DNA from: Phoronis australis
Taxonomy: Eukaryota; Phoronida; Phoronidae
NCBI GenBank assembly: GCA_002633005.1
Contig: NMRA01000131.1
Location: 235,798 to 299,797, forward strand
DNA: 64,000 nt
Direction of reading: 5' to 3'
Shown: piece after piece, positions 36,401 through 48,593 of the stretch
Layout of the letters: the number at the start of each line of letters is the position of its first letter
Numbering within the stretch: position 1 is the first letter of the stretch
The notes under the pieces: model-generated
What the model was told of the DNA's origin: nothing
Database searches by the model: none
What the model saw: only the letters and a program-made list of their open reading frames with translations
Made by a program: the position numbers and the translations under genes

Positions 36401-36780
36401 CTATCGATCCAAACAATTGTGACCCAAGTTTTGCAGCAAAAGTTCCAATAACTTTGTACTGCTTACAACGATTTTGATGTTTTTTGTTTATGTTGTGTCA
36501 GCTGTATTATCTTTCGGATGATATTGAAAAATTTCTTCAAAACCAAAAAAAATTGTTCCACTGGCCTATTCAGAGACAACTCTTCCGTCTTTTTCTCTTG
36601 ATGGTCATTAATTTTTGGATGAACATAGCCATGACGTAACATCTCCATCACCTCATCTCACGCAGACAACAATTTCACAAAAAAATCACCATTTGATTAT
36701 ACTGAGTACATTCTGCCGAGAATTCAGCTAAGAAGCGTGCCTTTGCTCCAAGATACAACAACCATACTGAAATGTTTGTC
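33401..36780. other. unassigned DNA
   Basis: The 33,484-33,999 frame (171 codons, GTG start; M-I-R-V-G-A-P...) is the longest anonymous frame in the window, but it shows no domain, its upstream side is closed by a nearby stop, and I found no splice sites that would make it an exon. A tRNA-derived scrap lies at 35,258-35,300. Around 34,720-34,920 CpG content rises, without a recognisable exon. Confidence 0.4.
35258..35300 (+). repeat. tRNA-derived fragment (B-box remnant)
   Basis: GAGTTCGATTCC (35,281-35,292) matches the pol III B box and is preceded by GTGGAGGCGT, as in the T-arm half of a tRNA. No A box or acceptor stem is visible, so this is a SINE scrap. Confidence 0.35.
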
Positions 36781-36784
36781 CTCC

Positions 36785-36836
36785 AACATGGCGGATGACC
36801 TAATTGATGACGTCATATGGAAACGTTCTAACATGA
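36785..36836 (+). promoter_or_regulatory. YY1-like site and CRE around a short ATG frame
   Basis: CCAACATGGCGGATGACC resembles a YY1 site at a start codon, and a perfect CRE palindrome TGACGTCA follows at 36,808-36,815. The ATG opens MADDLIDDVIWKRSNMN and stops. Such arrangements are frequent at housekeeping transcription starts. No linked exon was found. Confidence 0.25.
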
Positions 36837-37121
36837 ACTAACTTTAATTGTTTATAAAAAATTATGAAATTCATAATGGAACATATTAAAAAAATTTTAA
36901 CATGAATGTAAATCAATGGCATGAAATCAACCAGATCCACGGAACAAATACTTTTGTAAACGTATAGAACACACACATACGGCTGCAAACACAGAAGATA
37001 TCGGACACACAACTCTTTAACTCAGATCTACATTCTTGATTCACATTCCAGAGACTTAGTACCGTTTCTATGAGAGGGTGTACATGTGACAGTGCAAAAG
37101 ATACACCGTACTTCTACTTAC

Positions 37122-37250
37122 GGTACGCGTGTCGGGAAGTAATGACGCTCCAGTGAGATAATCCAACGAAGGTGCAGTATCAGACAGTGTGTCCACCAAC
37201 ATTCCACACAAAACCAAGAATCCATGTTCAGTATTATACGTCTGTTGCAT
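37122..37250 (-). CDS. candidate first coding exon, unknown product
   Basis: On the minus strand an ATG at 37,250 opens 43 codons (MQQTYNTEHGF...SLLPDTRT) that end exactly at a consensus donor ACC|GTAAGT (37,122/37,121). A stop lies a few codons upstream, so this would be the first coding exon. The CRE/CCAAT-rich region at 37.9-38.4 kb lies upstream in the same orientation and could drive it. I do not recognise the peptide and found no downstream exon. Confidence 0.28.
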
Positions 37251-37924
37251 AACCGGTCATTGACATTTTGACCCCTCTCGACCCGAGTCAGTGGCTCCTG
37301 ATGGAGCTGCATGCGAACATTTCGTGAAAACTAGGCATAGACACAACAGGCTTCTCACCGAACATGACCCGACATAATGTTTAATCTTAACACCACGGGA
37401 TTGTGTAACAGCTCAAAGCTCTTTACGAATTTTTGACGTAAAGGATTATTTTTCATTATCCTAATTCACCTGGTGTCACTCATTCGTGTTTGCCCGAGTC
37501 CAACTAAGACTTATGTCGTTGAAATTGCTGATTTTCCGCATCAGTGGTGAAATAATTCATAATAGGAAGTTTATCGGATGAACGTTGCGGCACATACTGA
37601 CCAATGTGCTCGCTGAAAAACTAGCTCGATTGAAGAGAAAAAAGTCTTTATTTGACCGACTTATATGTCACAGCTGATCACCATGGTTACATTCATATAT
37701 TTTACCCGCATTTAGACTGAGTAACCCGACAGCTTAGATTTTTTGAACGCTTTCATCTTAATTCTTATAATAGTTCTAAATAATTATTACAAAAGGGGTT
37801 TTAAACAAAGGGTTGATTCAACGTCGGATACAAAGATTTATTTTCCACACAAATACGCCACTCCGATCATGGACATACACTTTCTGATTCATGAACTCTC
37901 GTGACCTGTGGCTAATTTTACACC

Positions 37925-38400
37925 GTCCGTGTGACGTCAGCCGCAACGGAATGTAGGTCAAGGTGCTTGGTCAAGATTCTCCATTGCAGGCCCAGCTAGC
38001 ACACAGGTATCACGCAGTGGCACGCGCTTGCATTGGTTCATGTAACCTCACTGAGCAGTCATTGGTTAGCTTTACAACATCGTGAAAAATGGCAGACTGT
38101 GAACGATTTTTAGCCTTGTCATGCAAGTGGCGTCGCCAGCAACTACTTCGTTTCTGCTTAACCTGGTTCCCGGGCCTCACAAGATGACGTCACGGATAAC
38201 TTGTGAAGGCCCAGGTACAGGATACTAGAACGATGGATTTCATTGGCTGTCAGCTGGCAATTTTTAACCAGGAAGTTGGTTCTGCGCATGCTTTCATCCG
38301 GTAATACGTTACTAGGTCGCTAGGTGTCGCAAAAGTAAAAGTTATTTTGCGAGTTGCGTTTGCGGTCGGAACTGTGGTGAGGTAGCTGTTTATATTGTTA
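37925..38400. promoter_or_regulatory. CRE/CCAAT-rich, possibly bidirectional promoter
   Basis: Two perfect CRE palindromes TGACGTCA (37,932-37,939 and 38,185-38,192), several inverted CCAAT boxes (CATTGGTT at about 38,033 and 38,061, CATTGGCT at about 38,240) and raised CpG content mark this stretch. A 32-codon ATG frame at 38,091 (MADCERFLALS...) stops without a good donor. Which gene it serves is not known. Confidence 0.45.
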
Positions 38401-38552
38401 TATTATTAACAAACTGTGCAGAAATTCACGTCATTATCGATTCCTTATTATGAAAATAAATAAATCTGAATTAACAATGACTTCACTCTTTTCACTTGGC
38501 TTTTTCAGTTTCATTATTTACGCTTTATAGTAGGAAATGAAAACGTCTCTTG

Positions 38553-38722
38553 CAGGGGCGAATCCAGGATTTTGAGTTGGGCCGGGGGGGGGGGGGCAGG
38601 GGCAAGGGCAGAGTATTTTGACCGTCAGACATTCACACCCCCAAACTTCCAAATTGAATCTGGGTTAATTGTAGGCAGGGCCATGGCCCCCTTGCTGCCC
38701 CCCCCCCTCAAATTCGTCACTG
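38553..38722 (-). mobile_element. second GGCGGAT family, inverted copy
   Basis: Ends CAGGGGCGAATCCAGGATT and AAATTCGTCACTG, with a body (GTCAGACATTC, CTTCCAAATTGAATCTGG) matching the 162-bp element at 26,032 in reverse complement. No clear 5-bp duplication, so the copy may be old. Confidence 0.7.
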
Positions 38723-41700
38723 TACAGTGTTACAGTAGACACAGTATTCAGTCCCTAGAACACCACAATTTTCAACCCTTCAGGTAGCCACAATTTCCGA
38801 GCTACACTCCTACCCTCATTGCCATAATTTTTTCTTCCCATTTCCCTCTTTGAGGTGGGACCCCGCACAACTTGAGGGTCCTAAGCCATTCAGATAACCT
38901 TGGGTATATTCTGAGCCTTAAATTTCTCCTTTAAGGTGAATTTAACCTGCGTGACTTTCAAACTTAGTGGAGAATGATTGGCCATAATGACCAAAAGTTC
39001 GAGCATGCACTGAAAACAATTACTTCCAAGGGCATCCAGAACACCTCGGATGTTTTCGTAACCTCAAATTTCACCTAATAGCTGAATGCTTCCTGCATGT
39101 GTGCAGACTTCAGTTAGCCTATTATTCTCAAGACTGAAAATCACGTGACTTGCCATATTTTGGATAACGTTCATCTTTGAGAGGATATTTGAGGCTAGGC
39201 AATTACCTGAAGTGTTTCGAAGAAAAATTTGTAAGTATGAAAATATAGCTATCGTGCTACAGATGTTCTGAGGGTAAATTTGTAGCTACGAAAATACCCA
39301 AGAGGTGTCCCAAATGGGCCCTAAGCTTCAGTGTTATGCATAATATGGTACTAGAATAATCTCCACCCATTTAAACTGTGGCTAAAAAAACATTAGGGTT
39401 GTAGTACGAGGTTTGAAGTTCAATAATAATGTATTAGCTTAATGTTACAAATGCACAATATTTTCACAAGGGTTAATGCTAACAACTGAATCCTTTCGTA
39501 GTAATTCTTGAACAGCTGTCTTTCATCCATTAAGCTTGAAATAGTCGGCTCAGTGATTCCAGTTGTTAAAAATGAATCTGGTGTCCAAACTTTTAAAAAT
39601 ACAGGTATCGTATTAAAACCCCTTCTGCAGTAGGAAAAAGGTACCATTTGCAGTGTTTTTAACTTCCAGAGTGAAACCCGTTATATTCATGGGAAAAAGT
39701 TTGCTTTGGTTTTTAAGTTTGGTAGGGATTTTTTGAAGCACCATTTTGAAGAAAAATTACCCAGCCAGGTGTCATGTACTGTATAAACCTGTGGGAGTAC
39801 CCCCTGAAATGGTTTTAGGAGGGTACTCTGAAAGCCCAAGGATGGTGAAATGAACCCTATACCTATATACCTAACAATGTGGATTGAACATCTTGGAAAG
39901 TACAAGCGCAATTGTTGATTTCAGAATGCGCTTATCAGATGGTGTCTTCTGGCTTCCAGATTTCCTTTGAATTAATTCCTTAATGTTGCTATGAATGCGT
40001 CTTGTGTGAAAAAGAATAAATTTTGATCTGAACAACTTACCCCTGTATAGGAATTGGAATGACTAAAAAGAAAATGTTCCAGCTAATCTATCATTTCACA
40101 AATAGGCTTGTGTTATAGAAATATTTTTTGTGTTGTAAAATTTAACTGAAACAAATGTTTGCATGAATCAAGTCAAAATAATGATAAGAAAAAAGAAGCT
40201 GGAAATCAAATAAGAGGAAATAAAAACAAAAAATAGAAAATTCTCTTAAAAGAGGAAAATGCCAAGCCCTGTATATATCCCTGTCTCAACTTGTTCCTTA
40301 GTGGACTTGGAAGAACTCAAACTTTGTTAGTGCTCAAAGCCATGGTTATTGCTCCAGGTCTTGAGCAAAAACAAACTATCAGTTCAACGGAAGCCAATAT
40401 GCCACGTGTAATCTCACTAAGGAACAGTACGAGATCAAGAGTCTAATCACGAGCACACACGTGAAGATTGACCCTGGACATTGCTAGACATGCCAATCTT
40501 CATGCGAACAATTGTGATTAGATTTTTGCTACTATTTTGGCCAAAAACAACATTGTTAGTACGAGACCAATCTTATATTGTTACATGATGGTTCTAAAAA
40601 GAGGTTGGGTTAATAGCAGCTTGAAAAATGGTACACGTTGTGGATAAGGAACTTAAAAAGGATTAATCTTTTCAACACAGTTTAGTACAGATGTTTTCTT
40701 ATTCTCCACATATAAATGCTTTTTGGGCTAAACAGATTCTAGCCCAGTCTTGTATGGATTGATTTAAAACCCTGAAAAGGGATTACGTGATCATGTTTTG
40801 GGAATACACCTCTAGAGTGAAGCTTTCAATCCAAATCAAACTCGAAATTGTTTTTGTCACTTCCAGTCCACTTTCTCGCGAGATCAAGATAGACTTAATG
40901 AGTACTTAATAACCACTAGATTCGAACTAAAATTTGAGTAAAAACTGTTTAAGATTTCTAGTAAAACCTCGAACTCAGACTCGAACTTTTAGCTCTAATG
41001 CTGGGATCATTAACTGCCATCAATAAGCTCTCAAATATAAAATAAAAGAAACTTATCTCGAGTTCAAACAAAAGTAGAATAGAAAATAAAAAATCTTGGG
41101 CCCAGGTGTTACTTTCATAACAGTCTATGCTTTCACAATGCAGTGAATGTGCAACTTGAGTGGAAGTCGGGTCTTTAATAACCTATTCCCCCAGCACCAC
41201 TGGTGTAGTCAGAATTATTCAACAGAGGTTGCCAAAATTGAAATTGTTGGCGACCAATGATTGTGACTGAAATGAGAGGCAACCTGGAGGCACTGCATGA
41301 ACAAGGGACAGGGGAGCTAGGGAAGCACAAAACTGAAATGAGTTGCTATCAGGGGAAAGGTCTGCAATGAAGAGGGTGTAGCCTTGTTGTGTGCCCTATG
41401 GCTAGTATGTTAATGCCTTAGTACTTCAGTCTATCCCTAAACTAGACCATATTTCTAATCAATACGTCAGCAAAATAAAGTTCCCAATGGTTAGACAAAT
41501 TTCTTGGCATGTTGTGTTTTTGAGCCTATGAGTGTAATATTTCTAGGAACACGTTAATGATGTCACAGTTTTTAATTTTGAGTCAACGTGAGGGTGTTTG
41601 CCAGTGCGAATGTTCTGAAGCATTTCACACTGCCCAACTCTTGCCACGAGGAGGCCCCCTCAATAAGAGTCAAATTTGTAATTTTGAAAAACTTTTCGAA

Positions 41701-43070
41701 AAGACCGAAATGTTGACTAAAATCACTGCTGTATTATGTAGATCATAACATCAAGAATGAAACACTAGCATGTTGCTCAAAACACTGAGTAAAACATAAT
41801 GGTAATAGTCACATACAGGGCACCCCCACTTTGAGAACCAGTGTTTTCTACTGCATAACAAGAACCTGATTTTCACTGAATAGCAGGCGTCAAAACTTGT
41901 TCTCAAAATTTGGATTGCCAGTGAGTGACTACTGCCTGGATAACAATCAACCCACCTAAAGCACAAAGAACCCGTCGATTTGGGCTACGTGACCCAACTT
42001 GAAGTATCTGAAGTACCCTGACCTCCCAATTTTGAAATGTGAGATGTTTTTGCAACAAGTCATTTCAACAAACCAGGTTTTTAAAGTTCACTTGCTTACA
42101 AAGTCTAACTCCAGGATGCTTTGATTACAGCGAACCTTAGTAGTTTCTGAATGTTTTAGAATGGTTCTGGTTTTGCAATTAGACTGAAATTAATAGATGA
42201 TTCTTTCAAACTGCAACACTTGACATCATGTGATTGTGGAAAGCAAAAAAATGAAACAGTTGACGAGTCGGGATCCAGGATAGACTTCCATTGAGGCTCT
42301 CACCAAAATGGGTCAGTTTTAATGACTGTGCCAACTCACAAAAGGGTGAGGTTTTATCCTGATGATTATGCTAAAGAGTGGGTATAATCCTAATTTCAAG
42401 GCAACAAACACCCTCCGAAATAATAATACTCTGTACGATGGCAGTCATTGCTGAATGGCACTGCCAGAAGCGATACTGTCAGTCATTATAAAACTATTGC
42501 TAGACTGCTTAATGTTTGTGTGTTTAGGACCATTGACTGTATTTTTATGCTCCTGACTTCTGTTAGTAGTGACAAGTGTGCCAGTCTATTATACAATGAC
42601 AATGAATAGCAGAATTTCAGCATTATCCTTATCTAACCCACTAGTTCAACTTTCACGGTATTTACGGGAGCTTATATAAACTTATTATAACATACATGAA
42701 CATGTTAACATACGAGAGGGTGAGCTCTGAAAAGATCGAGACAATCTACCGTGGCCGCGACGCACTCAGCTACTCCTTTCCCACTATTCGGTGCTACAGT
42801 TTTCCTAAAATGACTGTTGTTGTGGGTGGCCTACCTAGGCTAATGGTAATGGCTATTAGCCTATTTCTTCCACAAAATATTTCGTAAAAAATCTTCAGAA
42901 TCCAGCACAGTATACAAGATAATTATCACAACATGTTTCGTATACATTACTGGTGATGTTTTCCTTGACTCGTTAGCTTTGAAATGCGGGAGTTTGATGA
43001 AAACAGAGAGATTTAAACAGCTGTAAATCCATCGACATTCTTTTACTGGAAGTCGCCATGTTGGTGAACT
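38723..43070. other. mostly unassigned DNA with degenerate repeats
   Basis: Between about 38,880 and 39,320 a diverged 45-60 bp motif (..CCT.GG.T.TTTTCGTA.CT.AAATTT..) occurs at least four times in both orientations. 40,065-40,275 is the inverted partner of the 1,455-1,720 repeat. Apart from these I see no gene. Confidence 0.45.
40065..40275 (-). repeat. inverted copy of the 1,455-1,720 dispersed repeat
   Basis: Reverse complement reads ...TTTCCTCTTATTTGATTTCC..., TCATTATTTTGACTTGATT and TTTCAGTTAAATTTTACAAC, aligned in order with the first copy 38 kb away. Confidence 0.6.
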
Positions 43071-43084
43071 AGTTTGACCTATTA

Positions 43085-43160
43085 TACAACTGACCAATAG
43101 AATGCCTTGTTTCTTGAAATCGGAACAGCCAATGATATTGCAAGAATGCGGATGGAAAAG
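43085..43160 (+). promoter_or_regulatory. CCAAT-box promoter-like region of the THAP locus
   Basis: CCAAT boxes at 43,094-43,098 and 43,129-43,133 lie shortly before the THAP-like frame, in a stretch with rising CpG. No TATA box. The assignment rests on position. Confidence 0.35.
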
Positions 43161-43650
43161 TGTCCTGTAGCAGACCCCAACCAACTTCGAGGGTCTGTGC
43201 AGGAGACTACGTTTCTGCTATGATGTTTAAGTCACGCCGACAGGAGGCGCGTTCCAAAACGAGGCTCGCTACGATATCTGTGTTGGCTTATCGGCGTACT
43301 GGTTGTATTCTGCGTTGCTCGAACGGCTTGAAAAAATACGGTCACTCAACTGTCCGTTTTACAAACCCTGAGGACGTTGAGATTCGAAAGCGTTGGGTCG
43401 TCGCCATACGCTCGACGAAGGAAAATATGTCCGTGTAAAATTTATAAATGTTTTCGGAAATTTAGATCATATTTTGTCGCATCTCTGTTGCCGAGCGTCA
43501 CAGCAACGACCGGAGAATCTTCGGTCAGCCAGGGTGTGTTTTCAAGACAACGGGTTGAAAGATGATTCATGTTTCTTTCCAAAAAAGAGAGGGCCCTCAA
43601 TCCCTCGATTTTGGAGCCGAATATCCGCCCTATTCCTCTCTCAAAAATAT
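43160..43650 (+). CDS. THAP-type zinc-finger domain, two blocks in different frames
   Basis: THAP domains are C2CH zinc fingers that bind DNA in transcription factors and P-element-like transposases. Block one (43,160-43,438) carries C49-x3-C53 and then FTNPEDVEIRKRWVVAIRS, which matches the THAP pattern FHRFP.DP..RKKWV.AIRR. Block two (about 43,504-43,640, another frame, after a CAG acceptor at 43,501-43,503) reads RPENLRSARVC...LKDDSCFFPKK, resembling the second half P....S.R.C..HF..D.F. The Cys-to-Cys spacing over the join would be about 44, within the family range. The donor is poor, and the second Cys-x2-His half appears altered (Asn where His is expected), so this is either a gene with a short intron or a decaying copy. 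An ATG at 43,220-43,225 is a possible later start. Confidence 0.4.
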
Positions 43651-43701
43651 TGAAAAATCTGGCCCCGAAATTCCCCCCACGAGGCCCTAAAAATTATCTT
43701 A

Positions 43702-43923
43702 GTGATTGAAAAGTTCTCTCCGAAGTTCAAATCACCTGTATCCACACAGGTATCAATTTGGAAGAGCACAAGGGGAGGGGATGCTGTTGATGATGATCGG
43801 GAGGTAGATATTTCCCCTAACTCGGCGAAAAATGCCCCTCTCACGAAGACACACAAGCACGTTTCATCCGATGAACGAGGCCCCAGAAGAAACATGATAA
43901 CTATGCTTGCTATGTGCAGTTAA
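43702..43923 (+). CDS. possible continuation exon of the THAP locus
   Basis: An open frame follows an acceptor-like TATCTTAG (ending 43,701) and encodes a hydrophilic, charged peptide (KFSPKFKSPVSTQVS..., GGDAVDDDREVDISP) to a stop at 43,923. Such linkers are typical after THAP domains, but there is no domain to confirm it. The minus-strand frame over the same bases is a shadow. Confidence 0.22.
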   Translation: MIEKFSPKFKSPVSTQVSIWKSTRGGDAVDDDREVDISPNSAKNAPLTKTHKHVSSDERGPRRNMITMLAMCS

Positions 43924-44900
43924 CTGAAATTGAGCTCAAAACAAGGTTATGCTTTGGACGAACGAGTTAGGTGTTTTAATTTTAAAATTCAACTTGGTCC
44001 AAATTGATATTTGAAACTTAACACATGAAATAGAGAGGTATATAAGAATTATTAAAACCGAAAGCAGAATTGATGGTCAAATAATTACTTGTGAATGTGT
44101 GCAAGGGAGTGAATTAGAACCTGGATATAGTGCGAAAGCGATTTCTGAGGCTATGCTCTTTTTTTTTAAAAAAATGGTCAAATAACTTTTATTTTCAATT
44201 ACGAGCCTGTTTTTTATTTTAATAAAAATATACTTAATAACATCAATTATTCTTTCAGATCAATGACAAATCACTAATGTTAGTCCCGGTAGTCCCTACC
44301 TCACCAGGACATAGACTATATGCTTGATGTTAATACTTTTGATCAACAAATTAAACCAGATGTGACTAATTGCATATGGCAGCAAAATACATGTACGATG
44401 AGAGACTGTCGAATATATCTTCAACTCGTCAACAATACAAGCAGATGATCTGGTTGGTGTAGAAGGCATTTTTATAAACAATTTACAAGACGAAACGTAA
44501 ACCTGCATTCAGCGTAATACCTAATCCGTAACACTACCGTGACGATCGCCGCAGTTTGGTCATATTTACTTTTCATGTTTGAAACATAGTTTTCCGAAAA
44601 AAACTTAAAACCCTTTCGTCAGACAACTCTTCGAGCATTGAATTGTTCTCTAATGTATTTTTCTACGTCTCTGTGGTTAATTATCGACACATTTTTAAGA
44701 TTTAATATCCATGTTGGACTCGAAAAACCGGCCATTTAACTCACGCAATTTCCGCTTTATTTATCGCAGTGAGCCTCGCTTTGGATTTTAATGTCCGCCG
44801 CGTGAGTTAGGTCTATAGCCGCGTGCTTGAATCACATACGTGTACAACAAACACATATCTGGCCGATTTAACCGGTGTGTTATTCATACTGTATGTCAGA
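43924..44900. other. unassigned DNA
   Basis: AT-rich sequence without a recognisable gene or repeat family. Confidence 0.4.
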
Positions 44901-45427
44901 TGATTGACGGTGGGTTTGTTTAAAAGGTAGCTATACTTTGAGATTGTGCGTAGATGGAGAGTGAATAATCAAATTCAGTAATAAATTTATTATATGATAA
45001 CCTCTAATTAGACAAATGAAACCTATAGTTAATTAAGTAATCAACTACAAAGAGTAACTACGCTAGCGCCCTCTCTAAAGATTACTTTAATCAAACAACC
45101 AAAACAATCAAATGTCTTATCTGCTATCCAAGCTAGGACTCTCCACTTGTTGGATGTCTGTCCTGTTGGTGAATCTTCGAACTACACACACTGTATAGCG
45201 ACAGTGTACTTGCTGGTCACCGTCTTTGGTGATGCAACACTTACAGGCAATTTCTTCTACCCGCGATTCTTCTTGCTGGTCACAGTCTCTGGGTGTTGAC
45301 GCAACACTTCAGGTAGTACCTTACTACCCACAATGCAAGTAACAAGCTCTTAGTTAACTTCCTGTTCGTTAAACCTTGCCCTTGCCAAGATCCTTTCTAG
45401 AATCTTCCATGAGATGGCTCTCTCGTA
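44901..45427 (+). repeat. LTR-like dispersed repeat, copy 1, left part
   Basis: Begins TGATTGACGGTGGGTTTG and matches 63,193-63,690 closely over the whole length, including CTTGTTGG..G.C.GTCCTGTTGG and GCTCTTAGTTAACTTCCTG. The homology stops at 45,427 and resumes at 48,932, where the second part of the repeat is found. The TG start, CCAAT-rich interior and lack of coding capacity suggest a solo LTR, but this is not proven. Confidence 0.75.
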
Positions 45428-45594
45428 CAATGGGGCAATTCGGAAAATCTGCAATAACTCGAGGGCGTGCGTGTACTAGTGGTGATAGATTAACAGCCTC
45501 GATTTCGCGAGCCCTTTAAATACATGGTGAAATGGCTTGCAGCCGTGCCAACTGAATCTGAGATTGCGTAGAAAGGGTGCTTCTATGAGAGGAA

Positions 45595-47089
45595 GTAAGC
45601 AAGACCTCATACAAAGGTAAGGTTTGTGATTATTTTAACGATTATTACATGATTATTCTACCGATGCCTGTTAACTGAGGCACTCGCCGATGTCCGGCGA
45701 CTTCGCGGCAGTCAGTCGCCAGCCAGAGTCTGGTTAATCTTTGTATGTTGTGATATGTGATACGATACTTGACGTAGCAATCGGGATCTTTTCGAACATC
45801 AAAGCATTATTATTGTTTGGAATGATTTCTAAAAGTTTATCAGTGACAGTTACATCAATCAATGTTGAATGTTTATGCTGTCAACTCGATACAGGTTAAT
45901 GAGTTAAGATTACAATCCAATCCCAATGGCAAAGGGTACGTGAGTGATAAATATCCATTGCATTAGACTATTTGTTTACTCCCTATCACATGTCTTCTGG
46001 AAATCTATTACACGTTGAAATGGAAATCTATCACGTCAGTTTTCACGTAACCTTTGGTTTTTAGGTTTGAAGGCTTGTACCGTGCAGAGGAGATATGCAT
46101 CGCTTCTGCACCGTCCCTGAATGGACAAAAATTGGTTTTTAGCATTTGACTGCAGCTAACCAACAAGATCTTCCCATCCAGTGCAGATCTGTTGTCAAAG
46201 CCTACTTTCAATATTGGAGACAACGAACAAAGCCTTTGAAAAGGAACAGCTATTTTTAAAGTCATTTTGTTAAATTACTTATTCAGGTCCCGAGGGGGGA
46301 TTGGCATGGGGGGTTGTAATATTTGGTACAACTGAATGTGTGGAAATAACAGGTAATACATGTTTGGGGAAAAGAGCATGGTGAGGTAATTCTTAACCTT
46401 CACGAAGTCCCTTCAAGTTGATTTCATGAAACTGTTTTGCTACTTGTATCAATTGTAAAACCACGAAAATATATTACATTTTCCGAATTCACAGTGACTG
46501 AATAGTCTTAACTCATGCCTTGAAATGTTGCAAGTCGTTATAAATTCAAATGACTGCCATTTTTGTGAAAATTGCATTTTTGATGGTGCCTTACGATTTG
46601 CAATTACTCTTAAACAACAGAAAGATTATCCATCATTTTTAAATGACCCAAGTCTTCATATCTTCTATTAGAAGAAAAACGGTTCCCTCAACCTTAGGCT
46701 AGAAGTATGCTTGACAGACCCATGAACCTGTAATCTGAGTTTAAAATTGCTGAAAGTATCAAAATTAAAAAGGCTTGAAAATGGGTAACAAAGGTTTGAA
46801 GTTGTCTCAAAAAACTTGTATATTTTACAGACAAGTGATGCGTTTAAAGAATTGTTATGGCTAGGGATAAAAAATAAAGACACAGTTTTATGCAATACTC
46901 ATTATATACACCCTTGGTTTCTGAAAATAGTAATTATTTACTTTTATGTGAAACTGTAGACCAATCACCGTATATTTTTGAAAAACAGGGATAACATTTT
47001 TGATCCAATCTGGAGTACTTAATTATTCATATTTCAATATTTGTTCCAGGTTCAGTGACATTTTAAGACCACTTCAAGCTGTATCATAG
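45595..47089 (+). CDS. candidate spliced micro-reading-frame inside the insertion
   Basis: ATG at 45,595 opens MRGSKQDLIQ and meets a strong donor AAAG|GTAAGG (GT at 45,617-45,618). A strong acceptor (ATTTGTTCCAG, AG at 47,048-47,049) precedes FSDILRPLQAVS and TAG at 47,087-47,089, and the two phases are compatible. An AATAAA lies at 47,762-47,767. CpG-rich sequence at 45,460-45,560 could be the promoter. The encoded protein would be only about 23 residues unless internal exons exist; none was seen. It may be a non-coding spliced transcript. Confidence 0.2.
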
Positions 47090-48593
47090 ACCAGCTTTGT
47101 TACTCCGTTCTCTTCCCACAGCACTTCCACACATCAGCAGTGCTGCATGGCACAATGTGCAAGTCAGTGGCCCTGGAGAAATGTGAATCGCAGTTGCTGT
47201 ACTAAGTTACCATAAGACAATGTGCCAGTAGAGTGTCTGTGTATCCAGACGAACTATATCTGACTGCTACACAAATAAGCCTTATTGGTGAGGATGCCCT
47301 CTCATTTCAATGAGTCATGTGTGGACAATTGCTTATTTCCTTTCCTGGAAGAAACATGAGGGACTGAAGCTAAAGAAGACCTAGTCACACTCTGGTCTAG
47401 TTCAGAGTCTGATTTTGGGCTAAAAACGATTCAACTGATATGCTGCTGTATTTACCTTCAAGGGTCTAATTGTGGATGTTATTGAGGCTGAATGAGGTTA
47501 CATGAAAGAAAGCCACGTGTTGAAACTCACTGGACCTTTTTTACAAGCGCTTCTATAGGCCATTGAAACTAGAACCCAGTGAAATGGAAGCCAAAAGCTG
47601 AGTGACATTAAATTTTCCTTTCAGAAGAAAGGCTTTATACTATTGTACCAATTTGGTACAGATTATGGGGAAATGACATTCAGTGACTGCATCGATTACT
47701 CTTATTGTATGTTTTCAATTGTAGCTAGCTGGATAAGAATCTGCTATGCACAAGATTCGAGAATAAACAATTATCAGTGTATTTAAAAACTAATGGCAAA
47801 CTGAAAAAGCACAGAAAGAAACATTGCGAGGGAGTCCATAATCAGGCATATCAGGTGCTGAATTTCTGAATTACGTTCAATTCTCTCAGGTTATTGCTGA
47901 AGGATTGCTTTTCGCTTTGGTCAGGCGGTTGGTTTCGGTTGTTTTTTCTTGCCTGTAACAGAATAGAAATATTAGCAAATTGTAAAAGAAAAGAAAGACA
48001 AACTACTTTTGTTAGGTAGAACATACTTGACATTTCATCTTCATGTTTATGTGTAGAAACTAATAACCTTTGTACCCAAGTCTTAATTAATATCTGAATT
48101 AAAATATGTGAAACAGGCTAAAGGTGATTTAACAATGTGTATTTTTCATGACACTTAAAATGTGCTTCTGATCTCAACACGTAAAATTCATTCTAGGTGT
48201 CATTTTTTCCAATGCAATGTTACGACATTTACTGAATTAAGGCTTATTCATGTTAATTCGATAACTGAGCTGGTGGTCCTGGGGGTGGGGTCCACGATAA
48301 AATAAGGAAACTCACTCATCTAGAGAATTTTATTGGAAACAGCATAGTTTTGAAGAGAAACTGCTGTGAAAAAGTCACTCTTGACTTCTGTGCATCACGT
48401 ACCATACACCTCTTATTTTGGGAGCACTCCAACCCAGGACAATATGAATATGTGCTGCTAGCCTACCCGGCATCGGGTGAGTTTCCAAAAAGAAACACTT
48501 AGTTCGACTCAATAAAACTGTTATTCAGTGGGAAAACTGGTGGGGATAACATCACCGAACGATGTTGATAGAAACTGATTGCTAAAAACTTAC

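Noticed and set aside
46008-46265. 85-codon minus frame and an opposite acceptor-flanked frame
   Set aside because: A good acceptor-like TTTTTAG precedes the plus frame, but a stop interrupts it and there is no donor; the minus frame has no signature.
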